A stretch of DNA of 52,236 nt, from the NCBI GenBank assembly GCA_009026175.1, contig WBTZ01000014.1, forward strand, positions 1 to 52,236. The letters are read 5' to 3'. Positions 17,753 to 24,549 of the stretch are shown here, in pieces. Positions within the stretch are counted from its first letter, which is position 1. Each line of letters starts with the position of its first letter. This DNA comes from Zoogloea sp. (GTDB taxonomy: Bacteria > Pseudomonadota > Gammaproteobacteria > Burkholderiales > Rhodocyclaceae). A program made the translations under genes and the position numbers. The notes beneath the pieces were generated by a model. The model was not told the origin of the DNA and made no database searches. It was given only the letters and a program-made list of their open reading frames with translations.

Positions 17753-18610
17753 TCAGGTCACCATCCACCAGTCGCCGTCCCAGCCGGTCGCGTTGGCCAG
17801 GGCCGTGGCTTCCTGCTTGGTCGTCAACTGCAGGACCTTTTCGATCCGCTCGGTGACGCGCATGAAGGCGTCCACCACCACCGGGTCGAATTGTTCGCCG
17901 CGCCGGCTGCTGATCATCTCGATCACCTCCGCCGCGGGCCTGGCCGGGCGGTAGCTGCGTTCGGTCGTGAGGGCGTCGAAGAAGTCGGCCAGCCCGACGA
18001 TCCGCCCTGCAAGGGGAATCCGTTCGCCTGCCAGGCCCTGGGGGTAGCCGGCGCCATTGAAGTGCTCGTGATGGGTCATGGCGATCTCTGCAGCCAGCTG
18101 GAGCATGGGCTCCTCGGACTCGCCGATGATGCTGGCGCCGATCCGCGGATGTTCCCGCACCACGCGCCATTCCTCGGTCGTCAGCGGGCCCGGCTTGCCG
18201 ATGATGCTGGCGTGGATGCCGATCTTGCCGATGTCGTGGAGCTGGGAGGCCTTTTCGAGCATGCGGCACAGCCCGCTGGGGCAGCCCAGCTCGGAGGCGA
18301 TCAGGCTGGTGTACAGGCCGATGCGGGTGGTGTGCATGGGGGACTCGCCGTCATGGCGCTCGGCGCTGCGGGCCAGGTCAAGGAAGGTCTCGTTGCGCAG
18401 GTCGGTCAGCGCCCGCAAGGCCCAGTCCCGTTCCCGGCGCATCGCCTCCAGGTCGGCTTCGGCGGAGGTCAGCTGCATCCGCATGACTGCCAGCTCGCGC
18501 CGTGCCTGCTCCACTTCCCGCGCCAGCTCCAGCGGCTGGACCGCGGTGCGGGGGGCTGCAGCCCGGTCTGGAGCGGGCGACGTATTCCGGGAGGGCAGGA
18601 ATGTGCTCAT
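17753..18610 (-). CDS. Stand-alone HD-GYP domain protein (cyclic-di-GMP phosphodiesterase-like)
   Basis: This 285-residue protein has a helical, probably coiled-coil N-terminus (about residues 25-75), then an HD-GYP domain with HDIGKIG, the HHEHFNGAGYPQGL signature and ADFFDALT. HD-GYP proteins hydrolyse cyclic-di-GMP in the cytoplasm. Unlike RpfG-type proteins it has no receiver domain, so its input must come from the coiled coil or a partner. I choose the ATG at 18610 because GAGGAAGAG lies just upstream; an ATG at 18628 would add six residues. Its upstream region is AT-rich with two inverted repeats. Metal ligands look complete, so activity is likely. Confidence 0.88.
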   Translation of the reverse strand: MSTFLPSRNTSPAPDRAAAPRTAVQPLELAREVEQARRELAVMRMQLTSAEADLEAMRRERDWALRALTDLRNETFLDLARSAERHDGESPMHTTRIGLYTSLIASELGCPSGLCRMLEKASQLHDIGKIGIHASIIGKPGPLTTEEWRVVREHPRIGASIIGESEEPMLQLAAEIAMTHHEHFNGAGYPQGLAGERIPLAGRIVGLADFFDALTTERSYRPARPAAEVIEMISSRRGEQFDPVVVDAFMRVTERIEKVLQLTTKQEATALANATGWDGDWWMVT

Positions 18611-18704
18611 GATCTCTTCCTCGTCCATGGCGGCGTGTCGTGATGACGCGCTTCAATTGCTGATGCAGGCATGCTAGAACAAGGCTGAAAATTGACCTGA
18701 TAAA

Positions 18705-18742
18705 AATTTCACATTTGTTAGATTTGTTGATTATGTGAAATT
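18705..18742. promoter_or_regulatory. Inverted repeat upstream of the HD-GYP gene
   Basis: AATTTCACAT at 18705-18714 is mirrored exactly by ATGTGAAATT at 18733-18742 with an 18-base spacer. It lies in the AT-rich spacer of about 300 bases between the HD-GYP gene and the divergent Nudix gene, where no other gene is seen. The wide spacing suggests two half-sites for a regulator rather than a terminator. The regulator is unknown. Confidence 0.45.
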
Positions 18743-18751
18743 GTTGGCATG

Positions 18752-18768
18752 CTGACGTCCGGCGTCAG
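18752..18768. promoter_or_regulatory. Second short inverted repeat, possible operator
   Basis: CTGACG-TCCGG-CGTCAG forms six-base arms around five bases, ten bases after the previous inverted repeat. It could be an operator shared by the HD-GYP and Nudix genes. No T-run follows on either strand, which argues against a terminator. Confidence 0.35.
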
Positions 18769-18819
18769 AAAGCGGTAATTTGTCGCGTCCATGCATGGAT
18801 AGTGGCAACAGGCCCTGCG

Positions 18820-18837
18820 CTGTCATCCAACTGAAAT
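18820..18837 (+). promoter_or_regulatory. Possible Pho box upstream of the Nudix gene
   Basis: CTGTCATCCAACTGAAAT resembles the PhoB site of two CTGTCAT repeats separated by four bases: the first repeat is perfect and the second matches five of seven. It lies about 80 bases before the preferred Nudix start. The evidence is the pattern alone, so this is tentative. Confidence 0.25.
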
Positions 18838-18916
18838 AAAACGACGCGGCAAATCGTTTATGTTCTGGGTCTTCAGCGGCCCACTTGCATGCAACCCCCG
18901 TCCGACTCAGACACTC

Positions 18917-19360
18917 ATGGCCAAGGATCGCGTCAAACCCTCATCCTCCCAGGCGGGCGCCTGGGCCATCATCCGCTGCGCGGATACGGGCAAGTTCCTG
19001 CTCGGCAAGCGTTCGGATGAGGTCAATAACGCCGGGGCGTGGAATTTTTTCGGTGGCCGTGTCGACCGGGGGGAGGATCCGCGCCGTGCGCTGGTGCGGG
19101 AGCTGATCGAGGAAGCGGGGCTGCGCGTCAAGGAAAAGCAGCTCATCAGGCTGGGGCGTGTCTCGGGCGGACGGGACCGGGACGCCGGCGAGCGCGACAT
19201 GCACTATTTCCTGTTGCGCCTCGACCAGGAGATCGTCCCCCGGCTGAACCGGGAACACTCCAGTTTCCGGTGGTTCAAGCGCAGAAGCCTGCCGGCCCGA
19301 TTCAACCGGCCGACCATCGTCGCGATCAGGCAGGGCCTGCTCAACAAGATCAAGGCCTGA
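18917..19360 (+). CDS. Nudix hydrolase
   Basis: This 147-residue protein carries a full Nudix box GX5EX7REXXEEXG (from GRVDRGED to ELIEEAGL), the Mg-binding site for hydrolysing nucleoside diphosphates linked to another group. The substrate cannot be read from the sequence. I prefer the ATG at 18917 (MAKDRVKPS); another at 18860 would add 19 residues of non-conserved character. Neither has a clear ribosome binding site. The gene is convergent with the PEP-CTERM gene. Confidence 0.85.
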   Translation: MAKDRVKPSSSQAGAWAIIRCADTGKFLLGKRSDEVNNAGAWNFFGGRVDRGEDPRRALVRELIEEAGLRVKEKQLIRLGRVSGGRDRDAGERDMHYFLLRLDQEIVPRLNREHSSFRWFKRRSLPARFNRPTIVAIRQGLLNKIKA

Positions 19361-19444
19361 TCCCTTTCAACCGAAGAGATCGGAAGTTCTTCAGGCCCCG
19401 GCTCAGGAGCGGGCGGCGGACGATCGGAACATGCGCCGCCACCG

Positions 19445-19466
19445 CGCCCCTGCGAGGGGCGGTTTA
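19445..19466 (+). terminator. Possible terminator between convergent genes
   Basis: CGCCCC-TGCGA-GGGGCG forms a six-pair hairpin followed by GTTTAA, in the 103-base space after the Nudix gene. The T-run is short, and the hairpin touches the stop codon of the opposing PEP-CTERM gene, so confidence is limited. Confidence 0.35.
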
Positions 19467-20339
19467 ACTCCGCTTGCCGAAGCGGGAGGCGCCGAGTCCG
19501 ACGAGTCCAAGCCCAATCAGGGCCCATGCTGCGGGTTCGGGAACCGTGGTCGGAATCGGGTCCCGCACGTACAGGTCGATGTGTGACAGGCCACCGTACT
19601 TGTTGATCAGGCTGCTGATGTCGAAGGAGCCGTAGAAGTTGTAGACCGTCTCGTCCGAGACCGGCAGTCCGAGCGTCTCGGCCGTGAAGTCGAAGGCCTC
19701 GAAGGCATTGCCGGCCTTGAACACGATGGCGAACTGGTCCAACAGATTGCCGTGCAGTACCGCATTCAGCTGGGACACGATGTCCACATCCGGGGTCAGG
19801 GCAAAGCTGCCGGTCTTCCCGCCGTTATTCAGGGTGACGTTGAAGGTGGTATTCGAAACCGTCACAGGGTTGCTGGTGCCCTTGCCGATCGTGGCGCCGG
19901 CGAACGAACCCGAAGTCCATTGGCCGACATAGATCCAGCCCGGGTCAACCGGACCATTCCCGGCCAGGTTCTGGTTGGTGTAGAGGTCGCTGAACATGCC
20001 GGTCGGGAAGAGGACGCTCCCGCCGGTATTGCCCCCGCCGGCCTGCGCCGCACCATTGACGAGGCCGTCTCCCAGATAGCCCAGGTTGGCGCCACCCGCG
20101 GTACCCGGGAAGGGATTGTCATTGCCGACGTAAGCGCCGACGCACTCGGTGAAACCGGTGCCGGACGAAGTCGAATACCAGGACGCGCCACTCAGGGTGC
20201 CGGTGGTGATTTCATTGACCACCACCGTAGCCTGGTTGCACAGCCCGGGGGTGTTGACCGCCGGGGCCGCGAAGGCCACGCCCGGGACTGCAATTGATGC
20301 GGACAATGCAGCAAGCCCCATGCGAATCGCGTTCTTCAT
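19464..20339 (-). CDS. PEP-CTERM exported protein
   Basis: This 291-residue secreted protein has a Sec signal peptide (MKNAIRMGLAALSASIAVPGVAFA, cleavage after AFA). Its C-terminal sorting tag is the PEP-CTERM type: VPEPAAW at about 266-272, a hydrophobic stretch ALIGLGLVGLGA, and the basic end RFGKRS. Such proteins are processed by exosortase (EpsH/XrtA) and linked to exopolysaccharide or floc matrix. The body is rich in Gly, Asn, Ser and Thr and resembles no enzyme I know. A ribosome binding site AAGGAA precedes the start. No exosortase gene is in the window. Confidence 0.9.
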   Translation of the reverse strand: MKNAIRMGLAALSASIAVPGVAFAAPAVNTPGLCNQATVVVNEITTGTLSGASWYSTSSGTGFTECVGAYVGNDNPFPGTAGGANLGYLGDGLVNGAAQAGGGNTGGSVLFPTGMFSDLYTNQNLAGNGPVDPGWIYVGQWTSGSFAGATIGKGTSNPVTVSNTTFNVTLNNGGKTGSFALTPDVDIVSQLNAVLHGNLLDQFAIVFKAGNAFEAFDFTAETLGLPVSDETVYNFYGSFDISSLINKYGGLSHIDLYVRDPIPTTVPEPAAWALIGLGLVGLGASRFGKRS

Positions 20340-20460
20340 TGTTTTTTTCCTTTTGAAATCAAGCGGAACCTGCCTGTTGCGCTTTGTCGAGAGCTGGCGG
20401 CAGTTCGTATCGCGTTAGCTGCATTGGAAAATGTACTTTTTTTCAATGGCTTAGGATGCG

Positions 20461-20472
20461 ACTTCGCGAAGT
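20461..20472. promoter_or_regulatory. Perfect 12-base palindrome upstream of the PEP-CTERM gene
   Basis: ACTTCGCGAAGT is a perfect palindrome about 120 bases upstream of the PEP-CTERM start, in a spacer of about 245 bases (20340-20584) that holds no gene. It may be an operator. No sigma-54 -24/-12 element was found in the same stretch. Confidence 0.3.
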
Positions 20473-20584
20473 ATGGGGCGGCTGGGAAAAAGCCCCCGTG
20501 AAGTCCGTCAACATTTTTTAACAATCGTTGGCGTGCCCCGGGGGAGGTATCTTGATGCGCAGGCGGGGATCCGGCAGGCGCAGA

Positions 20585-20624
20585 AAAGACAAAGGCCAGC
20601 CCCGGGGGGCTGGCCTTTGTCTTT
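20585..20624 (-). terminator. Terminator downstream of tRNA-Met
   Basis: An almost perfect 18-pair stem (arms 20585-20602 and 20607-20624, core GGCCAGCC/GGCTGGCC) with a four-base loop begins 10 bases after the tRNA-Met 3' end. The outer pairs are AAAGAC/GTCTTT, so either strand ends in a short T-run. It can stop transcription in both directions. Confidence 0.8.
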
Positions 20625-20634
20625 GAATCTGGGG

Positions 20635-20711
20635 TGGTGGTGATGGGCGGAATCGAACCGCCGACCTACGGGTTATGAATCCGTCGCTCTAACCGTCTGA
20701 GCTACATCACC
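20635..20711 (-). tRNA. tRNA-Met (CAU), elongator
   Basis: On the minus strand a complete 77-base cloverleaf can be drawn: acceptor GGTGATG/CATCACC, D-arm GCTC...GAGC, anticodon stem ACGGA/CCGT around TTCATAA with CAU at 20675-20677, and T-arm GGCGG-TTCGATT-CCGCC. The discriminator is A and the CCA end is encoded. The paired first base (G1-C72) excludes initiator tRNA. The variant that reads AUA (Ile2) is less likely because the sequence matches betaproteobacterial elongator Met as I know it. Confidence 0.93.
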
Positions 20712-20724
20712 AACCGAAGCCCGC

Positions 20725-20730
20725 TATAAT
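20725..20730 (+). promoter_or_regulatory. Probable -10 element of miaB
   Basis: A perfect TATAAT on the plus strand lies 31-36 bases before the miaB ATG. It overlaps the -10 of the divergent tRNA-Met promoter. The matching -35 would fall at about 20702-20707, inside the tRNA gene, and is poor (CTACAT), so activity may depend on the -10 or an activator. Confidence 0.45.
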
Positions 20731-20754
20731 AGGGATTCATTTGAATTCGGTCAA
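20726..20754 (-). promoter_or_regulatory. Sigma-70 promoter of tRNA-Met
   Basis: Read on the minus strand, TTGACC (20754-20749) and TATTAT (20731-20726) are separated by exactly 17 bases and precede the tRNA 5' end by 15 bases. The bases after the -10 (AGCGGGC) are GC-rich, as in stringently controlled stable-RNA promoters. This is one of the best-formed promoters in the window. Confidence 0.75.
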
Positions 20755-20760
20755 CACGTG

Positions 20761-22095
20761 ATGAAAAAGCTCTATATCCGTACCTTCGGTTGCCAGATGA
20801 ACGAGTACGACTCCGACAAGATGGCGGATGTGCTTGGGGCCGCCGATGGTCTGGAGAAGACGGACAACCCGGAAGAGGCGGACGTGATCCTCTTCAACAC
20901 CTGTTCGGTGCGCGAGAAGGCGCAGGAGAAGGTCTTCCACGACCTCGGGCGGGTCAAGCACCTCAAGCAGAAGAACCCCAACCTGATCATCGGTGTGGGC
21001 GGTTGCGTGGCGAGCCAGGAGGGCGACGCCATCGTGGCGCGGGCGCCCTATGTAGACCTGGTGTTCGGGCCGCAGACCCTGCACCGCCTGCCCAAGCTGA
21101 TCGCCGAGCGCAAGGCCACCGGGCGGTCCCAGGTGGACATCTCCTTCCCGGAGATCGAGAAGTTCGACAACCTGCCTCCGGCCCGGGTGGAAGGCGCGAG
21201 CGCCTTCGTGTCGATCATGGAGGGCTGCTCCAAATACTGCACCTTCTGCATCGTGCCCTATACCCGCGGCGACGAGATCTACCGGCCGCTGGCCGATGTG
21301 CTGGCCGAGGTGGCGGGCCTCGCCGCCCAGGGGGTCAAGGAAGTGACCCTGCTGGGCCAGAACGTGAATGCCTGGCGCGCGCCGGTGGACGGCGATGCGG
21401 GCGAGATGGCCGACTTTGCCTTCCTGCTCGAATGCGTGCATGACATTCCCGGCATCGAGCGGATCCGCTACACCACGTCCCATCCGCGGGAGATGACCCA
21501 GCGCGTGGTCGACGCCTACACCCGTCTGCCCAAGCTGGTGTCCCACCTGCATCTGCCGGTGCAGGCCGGTTCCGACCGGGTGCTGGCCGCCATGAAGCGG
21601 GGCTACACGGTGCTGGAGTACAAGTCCCTGGTGCGCAAGCTGCGCGCGGCACGGCCCGACATTTCCCTGTCGTCGGACTTCATCGTCGGCTTCCCCAGCG
21701 AGACCGAGGCCGATTTCGAGCAGACCATGAAGCTGATCGAAGACCTCGAGTTCGACACCTCCTTCAGCTTTGTCTACAGCTCGCGCCCGGGTACGCCAGC
21801 GGCCGACCTGCCGGACGATACGCCGCAGGACGTCAAGCTGGCCCGTCTGTCGCGGCTGCAGAAGCGCGTCGAGGAGAACGCCGCGAAGATCAGCCAGGCG
21901 ATGGTCGGCTCGGTGCAGCGCATCCTGGTGGAAGGACCGTCGAAGAAAGACCCCAACGAGCTGGCTGGCCGTACCGACAACAACCGGGTGGTCAACTTTG
22001 CCGGCAATCCGCGCCTGGCCGGGCATTTCGTGGACGTGACCATCGTCTCTGCGCTGCCCCACTCCCTGCGCGGGGAGATCGTGACCCGGGATTGA
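20761..22095 (+). CDS. miaB: tRNA-2-methylthio-N6-dimethylallyladenosine synthase MiaB
   Basis: MiaB is a radical SAM methylthiotransferase that adds a methylthio group to i6A37 of tRNAs reading UNN codons. The three cysteines of the N-terminal cluster are visible: Cys11 (GCQMN), Cys48 (TCSVREKA) and Cys82 (GGCVASQ). The radical SAM CX3CX2C is at Cys156, Cys160 and Cys163 (CSKYCTFC), and a C-terminal TRAM domain follows. I use the ATG at 20761; a GTG immediately before it would add one residue. It heads the miaB-phoH-ybeY-ybeX-lnt cluster, a gene order shared with E. coli. Confidence 0.97.
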   Translation: MKKLYIRTFGCQMNEYDSDKMADVLGAADGLEKTDNPEEADVILFNTCSVREKAQEKVFHDLGRVKHLKQKNPNLIIGVGGCVASQEGDAIVARAPYVDLVFGPQTLHRLPKLIAERKATGRSQVDISFPEIEKFDNLPPARVEGASAFVSIMEGCSKYCTFCIVPYTRGDEIYRPLADVLAEVAGLAAQGVKEVTLLGQNVNAWRAPVDGDAGEMADFAFLLECVHDIPGIERIRYTTSHPREMTQRVVDAYTRLPKLVSHLHLPVQAGSDRVLAAMKRGYTVLEYKSLVRKLRAARPDISLSSDFIVGFPSETEADFEQTMKLIEDLEFDTSFSFVYSSRPGTPAADLPDDTPQDVKLARLSRLQKRVEENAAKISQAMVGSVQRILVEGPSKKDPNELAGRTDNNRVVNFAGNPRLAGHFVDVTIVSALPHSLRGEIVTRD

Positions 22096-22141
22096 TGGAT
22101 TTGACGTTTGTCCCTTCCCCGGCGGGCATCGCTCTGGCAGC

Positions 22142-23128
22142 ATGGCGGTAATGAAGCCCACCGAAATCATCCTGCATCCCCTCGACAACGTGCGCCTCGC
22201 CAATCTGTGCGGGGCGCTCGACGAGAACATCCGCCAGATCGAGACGGCCTACGACGTCACCATTGCCCGCCGCAGCGAGCGTTTCACCCTGCATGGCGTG
22301 GCTCCCCGCACTCATCAGGCGGCAAGGGCGTTGCGCCACTTCTACGAGCGCTCCGAGGCGGCCCTGTCGGTGGATGACATCCAGCTGGGCCTCATCGAGC
22401 TGGCCAACCTGTCCCAGGCCACCGCGCAGGCGCCGGTGCTGATGACCCGCAAGACCGAGCTGCATGGCCGCACGCCGCGCCAGGTGGATTACCTGCGGCA
22501 GATCCAGGAGCACGACATCACCTTCGGCATCGGCCCGGCCGGCACCGGCAAGACCTACCTGGCGGTGGCCAGCGCGGTCGACGCCTTCGAGCGAGAGCAC
22601 GTGGAGCGCATCGTCCTGACCCGCCCGGCGGTGGAGGCCGGCGAGCGCCTGGGCTTCCTGCCCGGCGACCTGGCCCAGAAGGTCGATCCCTACCTGCGTC
22701 CGCTCTACGATGCGCTGTATGACCTGATGGGCTTCGAGCGGGTCACCAAGCTGTTCGAGCGGGGCTGCATCGAGATCGCGCCGCTGGCCTTCATGCGCGG
22801 GCGGACCCTGTCCCGCGCCTTCATCATCCTGGACGAGGCCCAGAACACCTCGGCCGAGCAGATGAAGATGTTCCTCACCCGTATCGGCATCGGCTCCCGC
22901 GCGGTGATCACCGGCGACCTGACCCAGGTGGATCTGCCGCGTGGCCAGAAGAGCGGCCTCGGGGAGGCGGTGCAGGTGCTGGCCGACGTGCGCGGCGTGG
23001 CCTTCACCCGCTTCCTCAAGGAGGACGTGGTGCGCCATCCCCTCGTCGCCCGTATCGTGGACGCCTACGAAAAGCACACCCTGCGCTCCACGCCGCAGCC
23101 CCAGCAACAGCAGACCCAGCAGCAATGA
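22142..23128 (+). CDS. ybeZ: PhoH-like ATPase (YbeZ)
   Basis: This 328-residue cytoplasmic P-loop ATPase of the PhoH family is thought to act with YbeY in RNA metabolism. A small N-terminal KH-like region precedes the ATPase core, with Walker A GPAGTGKT (Lys137) and Walker [10 protein letters not shown]. The tail is glutamine-rich ([11 protein letters not shown]). The start is ATG 22142; an ATG at 22151 would remove three residues. The stop overlaps the ybeY start by ATGA. The symbol rests on clear synteny with E. coli. Confidence 0.95.
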   Translation: MAVMKPTEIILHPLDNVRLANLCGALDENIRQIETAYDVTIARRSERFTLHGVAPRTHQAARALRHFYERSEAALSVDDIQLGLIELANLSQATAQAPVLMTRKTELHGRTPRQVDYLRQIQEHDITFGIGPAGTGKTYLAVASAVDAFEREHVERIVLTRPAVEAGERLGFLPGDLAQKVDPYLRPLYDALYDLMGFERVTKLFERGCIEIAPLAFMRGRTLSRAFIILDEAQNTSAEQMKMFLTRIGIGSRAVITGDLTQVDLPRGQKSGLGEAVQVLADVRGVAFTRFLKEDVVRHPLVARIVDAYEKHTLRSTPQPQQQQTQQQ

Positions 23129-23619
23129 GCGACATCAAGCTTCCCCGCCGCCTCGACCTTTCGGTGCAATACGCCTGTAACCGGGACGGGCTACCCTCCC
23201 GGGCCGATTTCCGCCGCTGGCTGCGCGCCGCGGAGCCCGGTGCTGCGCGGATCACCGTGCGCATCGTGGACGAGGACGAAGGGCGGGAACTCAATCGGGA
23301 TTATCGGGGCAAGGATTACCCCACCAATGTGCTGACTTTCGCCTATGGTGAAGGGGAAGACATGCCGCTGCCCGAGGGGCTGCCCCTGATGGGGGACCTG
23401 GTGCTGTGCCGGCAGGTGGTGGAGCGGGAGGCGGCGGAGCAGGGCAAGAGCCTGGACGCCCATTACGCCCATTTATCCGTGCATGGTATGCTGCATTTGC
23501 AGGGCTTCGACCACCTTGAAGACGACGAGGCCGAAGAAATGGAAGCGCTTGAGCGCAAGATCCTTGCCGGGCTTGGGTATGCCGATCCTTATCGGGATGC
23601 CCCAGGGGCCGGCAAATGA
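23125..23619 (+). CDS. ybeY: Endoribonuclease YbeY
   Basis: YbeY is a zinc-dependent single-strand endoribonuclease needed for 16S rRNA 3'-end maturation and ribosome quality control. The 164-residue product has the metal site [11 protein letters not shown] with His120, His124 and His130 in the usual spacing. The ATG overlaps the ybeZ stop by four bases, so the two are translationally coupled. Length is standard. Confidence 0.97.
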   Translation: MSDIKLPRRLDLSVQYACNRDGLPSRADFRRWLRAAEPGAARITVRIVDEDEGRELNRDYRGKDYPTNVLTFAYGEGEDMPLPEGLPLMGDLVLCRQVVEREAAEQGKSLDAHYAHLSVHGMLHLQGFDHLEDDEAEEMEALERKILAGLGYADPYRDAPGAGK

Positions 23620-23638
23620 ACGGTGCGGTGAGCAATGC

Positions 23639-23684
23639 GCCATGGGCGATGGGCCGGTTGAGATCGGTTTGCATCGCCCATGGC
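23639..23684. repeat. Inverted repeat between ybeY and ybeX
   Basis: GCCATGGGCGATG at 23639-23651 pairs exactly with CATCGCCCATGGC at 23672-23684, with a 20-base loop. It occupies most of the 87-base ybeY-ybeX spacer. It could be an mRNA processing or stability hairpin, or a REP-like element. No T-run follows, so it is not a classic terminator. Confidence 0.55.
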
Positions 23685-23706
23685 CCATTTCTCATCCACC
23701 CTTTTT

Positions 23707-24549
23707 ATGGAACCCTCCAGTAGTAAACCGTCCTTGCTCGAACGGCTTTCGGCCCTCCTGACACGGGAGCCGGAAGACCGGGAAGAATTGCTGAGCCTGC
23801 TGCACGCCGCCCACGACCGCAATCTGTTCGACGCGGACGCGCTGGCGATCATCGAAGGTGCCCTGCAGGTTTCCGACATGCAGGTGCGGGACGTGATGGT
23901 CCCCCGGGCGCAGATGGACGTGGTCTGCCTCGACGACTCCGTCGAGGACATCACCCGCTTCGCCATCGGCGCGGCGCACTCCCGTTTCCCCGTGATCGGC
24001 GAGAACAAGGACGACGTGCTGGGCGTCCTGCTTGCCAAGGACCTCCTGCGGGTCTTCGCCGGCGAAGCCTTCAATCTCCGTGAAATGCTGCGTCCGGCGG
24101 TCTTCGTGCCGGAGTCCAAGCGCCTCAACGTGCTGCTGCGGGATTTCCGGGTCAGCCGCAACCACATGGCCATCGTGGTGGATGAATACGGCGGCGTGGC
24201 CGGGCTGGTCACCATCGAGGACGTGCTCGAGCAGATCGTCGGCGACATCGAGGACGAGTACGACTTCGACGAGACCGCCGACAACATCCGCCTCGACCAG
24301 GCCGGGCGCTACCGCGTGAAGGCCGGCACCGAGATCGAGGACTTCAACGAAGCCTTTGCCACCACCTTCAGTGACGCCGAGTACGACACGGTGGGCGGCC
24401 TGCTGATCCGCAAGCTGGGGCGACTGCCCAAGCGCAACGAGGTGATCGACCTGGCTGGCCTGCGTTTCCAGGTGCTGCGGGCCGACAGCCGGCGTGTCCA
24501 TTCGGTACTCGTCGAGCGTACGCCCGACCCGCAAGCGGTCGGCGGCTGA
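23707..24549 (+). CDS. ybeX: CBS/CorC domain protein YbeX
   Basis: This 280-residue soluble protein has a pair of CBS domains (about residues 55-180) and a C-terminal CorC/HlyC transporter-associated domain (about 195-275). It has been linked to magnesium/cobalt efflux and, in E. coli, to ribosome homeostasis. No membrane segment is present. I prefer the ATG at 23707 (MEPSSSKPS); the ATG at 23680 lies inside the inverted repeat. The stop overlaps the lnt start (TGATG). Confidence 0.92.
   Translation: MEPSSSKPSLLERLSALLTREPEDREELLSLLHAAHDRNLFDADALAIIEGALQVSDMQVRDVMVPRAQMDVVCLDDSVEDITRFAIGAAHSRFPVIGENKDDVLGVLLAKDLLRVFAGEAFNLREMLRPAVFVPESKRLNVLLRDFRVSRNHMAIVVDEYGGVAGLVTIEDVLEQIVGDIEDEYDFDETADNIRLDQAGRYRVKAGTEIEDFNEAFATTFSDAEYDTVGGLLIRKLGRLPKRNEVIDLAGLRFQVLRADSRRVHSVLVERTPDPQAVGG

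Noticed and set aside
23680-23706. Upstream ATG for ybeX
   Set aside because: It lies in the arm of the inverted repeat, and the added nine residues are not expected in the family.
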